Part shown: positions 6,181 to 14,700 of the stretch, in pieces
Layout of the letters: the number at the start of each line of letters is the position of its first letter
Numbering within the stretch: the first letter of the stretch is position 1
Assembly (NCBI GenBank): GCA_027014065.1
Contig: JALWEL010000021.1
Coordinates: forward strand, 1 to 17,752
Source: DHVE2 group archaeon
GTDB taxonomy: Archaea > Thermoplasmatota > Thermoplasmata > Thermoplasmatales > Aciduliprofundaceae
Direction of reading: 5' to 3'
Length of the DNA: 17,752 nucleotides
Translations under genes and position numbers: made by a program
The notes under the pieces: model-generated
The model's input: only the letters and a program-made list of their open reading frames with translations
What the model was told of the DNA's origin: nothing
The model's database searches: none

Positions 6181-9100
6181 ATGAATCGACTAATCCCGGG
6201 CGCTGTCGCTTTCTTAGTGGTAGTGATGGCTTTTTACTCTGTGTTAGTTGGAGGTTTTGTCCATTATCACACCCAGGAAATATCCAATAACTTACCCGCC
6301 CGGGAGAACATAGATAAATACGCAAAAAATGTGGACAAAATCAAGCTCAAGAGGTGGGTGGAGGAGCAGAACGTTCTAAGCGAGAAATACAAGGACAAAG
6401 AGATAAGCGCCTGGGATTTTATAGACGGAAACGTCTCGCATTTTAAGGAGGAGAAATACGCCTACGAAAAGATGAAACATATGAAAGGGGAGATTTTCAG
6501 AACATCGCTCCTAAGCGAGAAGGTGATGATGGAGGAGTGGAAATATCTAACGGAGAAGAGGAAAAGGTGGGAAATTAAGCACTGGCTCAACAGCTTGGAA
6601 AGTTACAAAGTTGAGTACGAAAAAGAATTAAAAAATGGCAATTCCAGATTCTGGTACAGCGACAACTGGTTCGACGAGAACTACATCGACTCTCTGGAAT
6701 GGCTATGCTACAAATTGAACAACAACATAAACAACTGGAAGCTTGCGTACCTAATTGCATACGGAATAAAGAGCATTGACGATGCGAAGTACGGACCCCT
6801 GAATTATTCTTCCGCTCCAACCCCCGATTATACCCGAGCAGGAGAGAACGTAACCCTGCACATAGTAGATTACTACTCCGGCGAATCCGACTGCAACGGG
6901 GGAAACGATATCTATATGAATGTGTACATAGGAAGCGATAGCTGGACATTCACTGGACCAGATGACACCGACTCGTGGTCAGGAGATGCAACATTTACCG
7001 CTTATGTGACTTCGTCCACGGTGCAAATAACCGTGCATGTGAAGGAGGACGACTCCGGGCTGTGCGGGAGCGACGATGATTACGGTTCGTTCACCATAAC
7101 CTACAATCTCGACACGAAAACGTGGAGCGGGGCAACTTCCGTGCCATACAAAGAAACAAATGGCGACGATGGCTGGTGCGATGTGTGGTTCTTCGTTGAA
7201 AGCGACTCCGACAACAATCCCCGTGAGGTGAGCAGGGGAGAGGACGGAGCAGGATATCTGATAACAGAATACAATGGAAAGAGCAACTACAACGACCCTA
7301 AGGACAGCTGGGATTTCTCAATCACGCAAGATGACATAGCAAATAAGCTCACCATCGTGTTTCAGGTGACTCCAAATTCAAACGCGGATTACGATGTGTA
7401 CCTTTACGACCCGAACGGACAAGAAATCGCATCTGCAGCTCACGTGGGAGATGGGGTAATTGAGACTATAGCCTACAGGCTCTCTTCCTCAGATTCCACT
7501 GGAACCTATTCGGTAACAATTGAAAGAGAATCTGGATATGGGCCATACACCTTCCATTTCGATGTGCGGGACATGCATCAGGTATCCGTGTCCATAACTG
7601 GATTGAGCTCGGAAACTTCCACCGTCAAATACTACAAATTTGGAACTCAAAGAAGCATTCCTCTTAGCTCTCAGCACCCGTTCTTCGAGGACCTGTGCGA
7701 TAACCAAACCACCCTAACCGTGAGTGTGCCAACGGGATTGTACACTTACGACAATACCTCGTATTACATAACCAAAGACGCTCAGTACGTGGTGCATTTC
7801 TATCGAACACCTTTAAAAATCGTGATTAACGAAATATCTTCCGTGGGCACGGGAAATCAGGAATGGGTGGAATTGTACAACGCTGGCTCTGAGAACGTGT
7901 ATTTGAACGGCTGGATTTTGAGCGATCAGGACGGAAATAATTACAAAATTCCCGATGAACTCTACTACATGCCACCGGGGAAATACTTAGTGATATACTC
8001 CGGCTCAGGTTCAAATGTTTACGACTTCACATCCGGATACGCTTCCCTGTACACAGGGGAAAACAGAGTGTGGAACGACGACGGAGATGATGTTCTTTTG
8101 ATTTACAACGGTCATTATATTGATTACGTTGCCTATTCCCGCGGCTCAGGGGACATGGATGTGGACGCGCCCCCCTCTGGAGTGAATTTCGTATTGAATG
8201 GCTCGGGGGCATGGGGCTGCGCCCCTGCACCGTATCCCGGGGGAAGCATCTCGTTGATTCCCAACGGTATCGATGAAAATGAAGCTTCAGACTGGTACGT
8301 AACCAATTCTTCCTCTACCACACCGGGAGAGAAGAATGTGAACCTTCTCAAAGTTGTAGGGGAGAGTAAAGCGCCGGTGAACGTAAGCGTAGGAGAAACA
8401 AATGTTTACATCGAAAAGCTTACATTTGAAGGGAAAGGTGGAGATATAGGGCTGAATTCCATAAACTTGCATCTTGGAGGAAATGCAACGGATAGCGATA
8501 TAAAGAACGTGAAATTATACGAAGACAGCAACCACGACGGAAAATACAATCAAGGTGATTCCCTCCTTAGGAATACATCGTTCTCCTCGGGCATCGCAAG
8601 TTTCACCAATTTGGGTTTAACCATAAATCAATCATCTCTTTCATTATTCGTTCTCGTGGATATATCCACATCATACACCGCGTACCGAAAGGTCTTCAGC
8701 GTGTATTTTGATTCCTCTGATATCACGCTTGCAAATGACAAGAATCTTGTGTTCACCAACGGAACAATATCCTCCAATCCCACAGAAATTCTTCCCACGG
8801 ATGAGGCTCCTCCGTACGTCACATCTTCAACCGTTAATCCTTCCCGGATAATAAACGGCAAAGAGTATGTCACGGAGAATTTCACCGTGGACTTTGTATT
8901 CAACAAAGATATGATGACCGACAAAGATCCTGTAGTCGATGCATCTTCCTCATATATTTCAAAATCTTTGGGATATTGGTTTAATTCCACTACGTGGAGG
9001 CAGGAATTTGTTATTTACGGGCAGTACGAGGGGAACGTGGTTATATCGATATCCAACGCAATGGATACCGCAGGAAACAAAATGGAGTCATATTCTCTGA

Positions 9101-10776
9101 GCATATACGTGGATACAAAGCCCCCGAGCATATACTCCCATAGCGACCTTCCAAAAATAATTCACTCAGACTTCAATTTAGAACTCTATTTCAGCGAAAA
9201 TATGGACACCACAATCTACCCATCAGTGATTTCCAATCCCGGCGTGCTGCAGGTTGTGGATAGAGAATGGGTAAGTCCCACGGAGCTGAGCGTTAAATTC
9301 TCCGTCTCTAAAGGAGTGACCACCAACGTGGATATATATGTGAGCAACGGGAGGGATATGGTGGGCAACAAGATGAACACTTACACTATAGAGGGGGAGG
9401 TTGATACCGAGAGCCCTCGCGTTGTGTTATTCTCCATATCTCCCAATGTAACCCTCGACGGAAAAATATACGTGAAGAAGAACTTCACAATATTTGTTGG
9501 GTACAGCGAGACCATGAACACTTCCAATTTGCCACAGGTGTCAATCAGCCCCGGCGAAGGATTATCGATGATTTCGGAGCAGTGGCTCGATTCAAGAAAT
9601 GTGCAAATAGAAGTGGGCATTGATTCTCAGATTTCTAATAGAGAGACAATTGAAATAAGCGGTGCCACTGACTCTGCAGGCAATGTTCAAGAAGATTACA
9701 ACTCCTCTTTCAACGTTGATAATACCCCGCCATCATTGAGCATATCCCTGAGCAGAAGCTCCCCAATAGGCCCGGGAATATTGAACGTGAGCGTGCAGTT
9801 CAGCGAGGAAGTGGAGAGAAACAATACACAGATATCGTGCTCAGGAGTTGCGGAGTTGAACGTGAGTGGAGTCTGGCTATCGAACACGCTCTGGAAGGGA
9901 GAAATAAGAATCGACTACACCATCAAATCGGGCAATTATACGATTTCGGTAACCACCGCGGATCGCGTAGGAAATAAAGGCAGCAACTCCATAGACTTTG
10001 TGGTGGATACAACAAAGCCAATGGCGAAAATAATAGAGCCTCAGGTTAACCTCACTGGCCCAGGAATACTCAACGTGAGTATAATGTTCAGCGAGAAAAT
10101 GAGCCAAAAGAACCTGCATGTGCTGTTGGGAAGCAGCGAGGTGGAGGGCACTTGGCTGAATTCAACATTCTGGGAGGGAAAGTACAGGGTTACCGACGAA
10201 TACGGCCCCATGGCGCTGGTGGTTTATGGCGCTACAGATATTGCGGGGAACGAGATGATTAGAGCGGAGAAAAATATAACCATCGATACAAGGGGGCCAA
10301 GCATAAACAACATAATCTGCATGTCCAAAGTGCCCGAAGGGTCGAAGATAAAAATAGAAGTTCTGGTGAAGGATGATTACAGCAGTGTGAAAGAAGTCAT
10401 GCTGTTTTACAAGTACGAGGGAGAGCCATCTTATTCGGGCGTAGAGATGGTGAAGAAGGGGGATACATGGATAGCGTATATACCCAAAAATGACGTGAAA
10501 ACGCCAAAAATAGAATTCTATGTGGTCGCCACAGATTCGTTCGGGAACGAGATGACAAGCGAAAAACACACAATTTCTGTTATTCCATGGTACATTGTGA
10601 ACTGGTGGATTTGGCTCGTTCTCGGAATCATTACCATACTCCTGATTCTCATGATGATAAGAAGGAGAAAATTGCGGGAGAAAGCCAAGGAAATTCCGCT
10701 CAAAGGATTTAGCAAGCCGGTGAGCAGGGCCCCGGAAATAGATAGTGGAGGTGAAAATGATGATTTTTACGAATGA
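6181..10776 (+). CDS. Giant modular surface protein (LTD, Ig-like repeats, C-terminal membrane anchor)
   Basis: 1531 residues, mostly extracellular. In order: a hydrophobic N-terminal segment (4-26; signal anchor or signal peptide with no clear cleavage site); a Lys/Glu/Trp-rich helical region (about 40-200); beta-rich domains (about 210-340); a probable pre-peptidase C-terminal-like domain (about 375-462); a lamin-tail domain (about 544-664, core NEISSVGTGNQEWVELYNAG); a region with a dockerin-like Ca2+ loop D-x-N-x-D-G (782-793); five Ig-like repeats (876-1371), each closing with a DxxGN motif and a VDT-type linker; a last beta domain with DSFGNEM (about 1373-1468); a TM helix (about 1472-1493), then RRRK and a 37-residue cytoplasmic tail. 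Many N-x-S/T sequons suggest glycosylation. It has no visible catalytic domain. It is the first gene of a four-gene operon; its 3' end contains the SD and start of the next gene. It is likely an adhesin or scaffold. Confidence 0.85.
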   Translation: MNRLIPGAVAFLVVVMAFYSVLVGGFVHYHTQEISNNLPARENIDKYAKNVDKIKLKRWVEEQNVLSEKYKDKEISAWDFIDGNVSHFKEEKYAYEKMKHMKGEIFRTSLLSEKVMMEEWKYLTEKRKRWEIKHWLNSLESYKVEYEKELKNGNSRFWYSDNWFDENYIDSLEWLCYKLNNNINNWKLAYLIAYGIKSIDDAKYGPLNYSSAPTPDYTRAGENVTLHIVDYYSGESDCNGGNDIYMNVYIGSDSWTFTGPDDTDSWSGDATFTAYVTSSTVQITVHVKEDDSGLCGSDDDYGSFTITYNLDTKTWSGATSVPYKETNGDDGWCDVWFFVESDSDNNPREVSRGEDGAGYLITEYNGKSNYNDPKDSWDFSITQDDIANKLTIVFQVTPNSNADYDVYLYDPNGQEIASAAHVGDGVIETIAYRLSSSDSTGTYSVTIERESGYGPYTFHFDVRDMHQVSVSITGLSSETSTVKYYKFGTQRSIPLSSQHPFFEDLCDNQTTLTVSVPTGLYTYDNTSYYITKDAQYVVHFYRTPLKIVINEISSVGTGNQEWVELYNAGSENVYLNGWILSDQDGNNYKIPDELYYMPPGKYLVIYSGSGSNVYDFTSGYASLYTGENRVWNDDGDDVLLIYNGHYIDYVAYSRGSGDMDVDAPPSGVNFVLNGSGAWGCAPAPYPGGSISLIPNGIDENEASDWYVTNSSSTTPGEKNVNLLKVVGESKAPVNVSVGETNVYIEKLTFEGKGGDIGLNSINLHLGGNATDSDIKNVKLYEDSNHDGKYNQGDSLLRNTSFSSGIASFTNLGLTINQSSLSLFVLVDISTSYTAYRKVFSVYFDSSDITLANDKNLVFTNGTISSNPTEILPTDEAPPYVTSSTVNPSRIINGKEYVTENFTVDFVFNKDMMTDKDPVVDASSSYISKSLGYWFNSTTWRQEFVIYGQYEGNVVISISNAMDTAGNKMESYSLSIYVDTKPPSIYSHSDLPKIIHSDFNLELYFSENMDTTIYPSVISNPGVLQVVDREWVSPTELSVKFSVSKGVTTNVDIYVSNGRDMVGNKMNTYTIEGEVDTESPRVVLFSISPNVTLDGKIYVKKNFTIFVGYSETMNTSNLPQVSISPGEGLSMISEQWLDSRNVQIEVGIDSQISNRETIEISGATDSAGNVQEDYNSSFNVDNTPPSLSISLSRSSPIGPGILNVSVQFSEEVERNNTQISCSGVAELNVSGVWLSNTLWKGEIRIDYTIKSGNYTISVTTADRVGNKGSNSIDFVVDTTKPMAKIIEPQVNLTGPGILNVSIMFSEKMSQKNLHVLLGSSEVEGTWLNSTFWEGKYRVTDEYGPMALVVYGATDIAGNEMIRAEKNITIDTRGPSINNIICMSKVPEGSKIKIEVLVKDDYSSVKEVMLFYKYEGEPSYSGVEMVKKGDTWIAYIPKNDVKTPKIEFYVVATDSFGNEMTSEKHTISVIPWYIVNWWIWLVLGIITILLILMMIRRRKLREKAKEIPLKGFSKPVSRAPEIDSGGENDDFYE
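7810..8172 (+). other. Lamin-tail domain (LTD) within the giant surface protein
   Basis: The encoded segment shows the LTD signature: IVINEIS, then EWVELYN, an LNGWILSD strand, a PPGKYLVIYSG strand, and DGDDVLLIYNG followed by DYVAYS. LTDs are immunoglobulin-fold domains common in secreted prokaryotic proteins, often next to hydrolases or adhesins. The family resemblance is strong. Confidence 0.8.
8806..10293 (+). repeat. Five tandem Ig-like repeats (about 92-104 residues each)
   Basis: Units lie at protein residues 876-978, about 981-1076, 1079-1182, 1183-1278 and 1280-1371. Each begins after a D-T/N-x-x-P linker (VDTKPP, VDTESP, VDNTPP, VDTTKP, IDTRGP), has an early F-S-E-x-M type strand and ends with DxxGN (DTAGNKM, DMVGNKM, DSAGNVQ, DRVGNKG, DIAGNEM). 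The DNA has diverged, so the repeats are old at sequence level. Confidence 0.8.
10747..10753 (+). promoter_or_regulatory. SD for the first small pilin-like gene
   Basis: GGAGGTG lies 3 nt before the ATG at 10757 (6 nt before the ATG at 10760). It rules out the in-frame GTG at 10745, which lies at the SD itself. It is within the coding sequence of the preceding gene. Confidence 0.75.
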
Positions 10777-11251
10777 GGAAGGAACCAGCGGATTCTTCGA
10801 AGAAATAGTTCTATTCGCAGTGGTTAGCATACTCTTCGTTGCCACGTTAACCGTTGCGGTATATTACGGAAGTTTGAAAGAGGCAGAATACGAGAAAGTT
10901 GAATTCACAAATCAAGTTTACAACTTCGTGAACAAAGTAAGGGGATACGAACCATTACTTCATAATTCAGTGGAAGGCCTCTACGATTACCACAAGATAA
11001 AGGCTGTGTCGAGCGAAGAATTGTCAAAAGCTCTCACGCCTAATTTCAATTATTACATAGCGATAATAGACGCGAGCGATTACATAATAAAGTACAACGC
11101 CAGCTGGAGCAACGTACCGGGGGTCACTGGCGATAACGTGGGTGATGTGACATACGGGTACTACAAAGTTGTGGTAACGTATCCAGTTAACATCTGGGTA
11201 AATGACCACGAAATTCATGCGGCCAAACTGGAGGTGGTGGGATGGAAGTAG
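10757..11251 (+). CDS. Small pilin-like single-helix membrane protein
   Basis: 164 residues from the SD-supported ATG at 10757. It has a short N-terminus MMIFTNEEG, a hydrophobic helix (about residues 13-37, IVLFAVVSILFVATLTVAVY) and an extracellular domain of about 125 residues rich in Tyr, Val and Asn. The layout is that of type IV pilin-like proteins, and NEEG recurs in the third gene downstream (NEEGR), suggesting a shared processing or assembly signal; a prepilin-peptidase cleavage after EEG is possible but unproven. It overlaps the giant protein gene by 20 bp and the next gene by 10 bp. No named family is recognised. It is likely a subunit of the same surface assembly. Confidence 0.75.
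   Translation: MMIFTNEEGTSGFFEEIVLFAVVSILFVATLTVAVYYGSLKEAEYEKVEFTNQVYNFVNKVRGYEPLLHNSVEGLYDYHKIKAVSSEELSKALTPNFNYYIAIIDASDYIIKYNASWSNVPGVTGDNVGDVTYGYYKVVVTYPVNIWVNDHEIHAAKLEVVGWK
11230..11236 (+). promoter_or_regulatory. SD for the TadE-like gene
   Basis: GGAGGTG is followed by 5 nt and the ATG at 11242, inside the previous coding sequence. It supports this start and translational coupling. Confidence 0.75.
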
Positions 11252-11757
11252 AGCGCGGGCAATCAGCGGTGATAGATGCAGCTCTCATCGCACCCATCTT
11301 AATACTCATTTTGCTGGTTGGATACATGATCGGTTCTTCGAGCACAAACGTATTTTTCTTGGAGAGGAATGAAAATAGATACGCTCAGGATTTGACATAT
11401 TCTCTTTTGAAATCCACCGTTAGATACGTGACTTACGAAGACAATTCAGGGAATCACATTGTTTTAGAGGATAAAACCATCGAGCATCTAATATCCGAGG
11501 ACTTATATCTTAGAGAAAAGGGCAACGTGGATCTGGGCTCTTTGCGAGTAGGTCTCGAGGAGAAGATAAACGCAACCCTGAGAAACATGACCTGGCCCAC
11601 CTATATGTATTCACTTCATGCGAGTTATAAGGGAGTGAAATTTGTAATAGGGGCAGGTGTGCTTCCGGACAACCGCATGAGCTATACCACATATATCGAC
11701 ATGCCCACAAATCAGGATAAGGCTATGTTAACTCTATATGTATGGAGGGTGAGGTAA
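11242..11757 (+). CDS. TadE-like pseudopilin / class III signal peptide protein
   Basis: 171 residues. The N-terminus MEVERGQSAVIDAALIAPI followed by a long Leu/Ile helix (to about residue 30) closely matches two related patterns: bacterial TadE/TadF pseudopilins (RG-AAVEFAL-P) and archaeal class III prepilins, cut before a Gln (Epd/DUF361 type, Q-x-S-x-E). Cleavage by an EppA/PibD-type prepilin peptidase after G6 would leave Q-S-A-V-I-D at the mature N-terminus; the usual acidic residue at +5 is at +6 here. The rest is a beta-rich extracellular domain with no recognised family. No pilus ATPase, platform protein or peptidase gene is in the window, so export would rely on genes elsewhere. It sits 1 bp from the muramidase-bearing gene. 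Confidence 0.72.
   Translation: MEVERGQSAVIDAALIAPILILILLVGYMIGSSSTNVFFLERNENRYAQDLTYSLLKSTVRYVTYEDNSGNHIVLEDKTIEHLISEDLYLREKGNVDLGSLRVGLEEKINATLRNMTWPTYMYSLHASYKGVKFVIGAGVLPDNRMSYTTYIDMPTNQDKAMLTLYVWRVR
11744..11755 (+). promoter_or_regulatory. SD for the muramidase-bearing gene
   Basis: The purine-rich GGAGGGTGAGGT lies within the last codons and stop of the preceding gene; the ATG follows at 11759. It supports this start. Confidence 0.7.
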
Positions 11758-11758
11758 A

Positions 11759-14700
11759 ATGAAAATAATAAAAAATGAGGAAGGAAGAGTACCGTTTGCG
11801 TACGTGTTTGCCATAATTTTTGTGCTTATGCTTTTGCTGGCGGGCATATACGCATCCATACTGGGGTACCACAACGTAAACAGTGTAAGGAAATTTTATG
11901 AAGAAGCAGACCAGAATCTAAGAAATATACAGGATATGGTGAGGGAGAAAGCGTATCACACGGTGATGGAAGTTATTCATGCCGTGACCAAAAAACGAGA
12001 TCCGAACATATACATGATTCAATACTACGTGTACCAGAATTTCTCAAAATATATAAACGACACTTTCCCTCTGAGCACCCAGGACTACGTTGTTTCCGTG
12101 GGGAATTACTCAATAAAGGTTGTTATGGATTATAAGAAAACTCGTGATTTTCTTAAGGATTTCAAGCTCACATGGGTGGATTTCACCTACATGATCGACA
12201 ACCTGAAGGAGGGATATAGGAAGCGTACACAGCTCCCGGTTTATCCTTACGTGGTTGGATTCGTAAACTACACCTACCATGACAAAAGAACGGGATACGA
12301 AATAAAGAGAAGTATGAGGTACAACAGAATAATCTATTCTCCACTGCCCTTGCTCAAATTTGCGTTTGATGAATTCAACACTTCCACATCTAATCTTGGG
12401 GATTTCGGAAGGCTGATAAGGTACATACTAACAACAATCACCCAATACAGGATTCTTCAAGGCTATGCAGCTGGAGCATACGATGGAACAAACATACCTG
12501 TGACGGAAGTGCTCACAAGGAAAGATGTGGAAAAGGCGGTAAACTTGGCGCTTTTGCTGGAAAGCGTCAGATTTTTCCACACCTACGATAAGAATATGAT
12601 GGATTCAATGGGAATAACGGGCATAATCCAGAAATACCTTAGGGATGGAACCATCGATGCGGCGGATATATACTATGTATGGAACCACATGGGAACACAG
12701 TTTTCCATAGGGAGAATTTTGGGGCAGACAATATATGGCTACGCGGATCGGTTTGTTTACGAGCTTATGCTCCTGTTCTGGGGCAACTTGGCAAATGAGT
12801 ACTTCGCAGATCCCACCCTTAAAGAACCCATATTAAACTGGACTGCAATAAAAAAGAAAGGAGAACAGTGGGCAAGACAGATGCTTTATGTATACCTTGA
12901 TAAATGGAGACAGTGGCTTCAAATTCCAAACTTCATTCTACCTCATTTTGATTCCGCCGATATCAGCGTTGACTTCAAAATACTGAAAATAGTTCATGGC
13001 ATCCCCGTGCTAATTCCTGCTACGGCAACCATGACGTGGTATGTATGGAACGATCCCGTGATGGATACTGTTAATCTCATACTCGATCCAAAAAAATCTA
13101 AACCCTCCAGGGAGTACTTCTCACTCCACACCCTTGCAATAGGAACAAGCACCACGTATGTTTATTACGGGGACTACGACTACGATTTAGTTAAAAAATC
13201 TCTTGTGGAGGAGCATAAAAGCTATTCAAACGGTCAACAATACTACAATACCCTACGATATGTGATTGACGCACTCACAAGGTCCATGAAAAGACGATCC
13301 GATACATGGGACGATACCAACAACAAAGGATTCATGGATTACGCCGCCTACGAAACCGCAGAATGGGTTGGCTCCACGAATCTAAACGTGTACGACAATA
13401 ACCCGAGAAATCAAAACACCATACTCATGAACGGAACAAAGGACATAATATACGGCCCGTTGCAAAACGGAGCTCAGGAGTTCTCAACTCTGATACCTTT
13501 GAGAAAGGAGACATGGTGGAGCGATGGGGCATACAAACAATACAAAGATTCCAGCGATGCCGATGCCTATCTGTACTATCTCTGCAAAGACACAGTGGAT
13601 CTGTGGTACCAAGCAATGAAAAACCTATACGATGGAGGAGACCCCTCACCCAGCGATGATGCTGGGCCTTACGATTCGGATTGTGACAAACGCGCTCCAA
13701 GCTATCAACAAAGTACCTGGCCGCGTGGCTACGATGGCTATCCTTTCTATGGGGCTGAACACAATGGGTCATTCAACTTTCACAGGGATTTAACCAGAGA
13801 TGCCTATAATGACATTAAAACTATAATGTGGCTAATGGCCTTAGAAAAGGGAGGCATCCCCGTTTACTTCAAGGATACTGTGTGGGACGACGTAAAAGAT
13901 CAAACCGAGGGAGCACGCCAGAACGTAACCGGAAAGAACGGTTTAATCCAAGACCTGAATATCCATTTCCCCTACACCTACATGAACCCAATTTCCATGA
14001 ACTCCTCTTCGTTCAACGATTTGAGGGCATTTTTGGACTACATTACCGATACAGGCACATATAAAACCAACTTCTACTATTTAGTTAGATGGCATGTTGG
14101 CATGCCCATACTGGGATACAAAGGGATCGGTGGCGGTCCCGGGAACGGCTCCGGAAATAATAGCGGTAACAATAGCGGGAACAACAGTGGAAACAACACT
14201 AACAACGTAACCGGATTAGGCGTGGACGTATCGCACTGGCAGGGAGACATAGACTGGACAAGGGTTTATAACGCTGGATATAGATTTGCATTTGTGAAAG
14301 CATCCGACGGAACAAGCTATGTAGATCCAAAATTTACCACTAATATTCAAAACGGTGCGTCAGCAGGGCTCATGATGGGCGCGTATCACTTCGCGCATCC
14401 GGAAAGGGATAGTGCCATAGCGGAAGCTGACCATTTTGTTAATGTGATTCAACCATACATGGGCCAAATGCAATTGCCTCCAGCGTTGGATATTGAAGGA
14501 AAAGCATCGTCCATAGGATGGAGCGCCCTGAGTACGTGGATCAACAACTTTATGAACGAAGTTAAAAACAAACTGGGAGTAACTCCCGTGCTATATGTGA
14601 ATGTTAACTACGCATCTCATCTGGATTCCTCGGTGACGCAATGGCCTTTATGGATTGCAGACTGGACATATGATCCTAATGCAACACCAAGAACTGGAAA

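Noticed and set aside
10745..10756. GTG at 10745 as the start of the first small pilin-like gene
   Set aside because: It coincides with the GGAGGTG ribosome site; the ATG at 10757 (or 10760) is correctly placed after it.
10162..10845. A 227-residue open frame on the minus strand across the end of the giant surface gene
   Set aside because: Antisense to well-conserved Ig-like and membrane-helix codons; composition (His/Tyr/Phe-rich) is unlike the real genes and no start signal is present.
14153..14206. Short tandem repeat as a CRISPR or regulatory iteron array
   Set aside because: It is in frame, degenerate at synonymous positions and encodes a flexible linker; there are no spacers.
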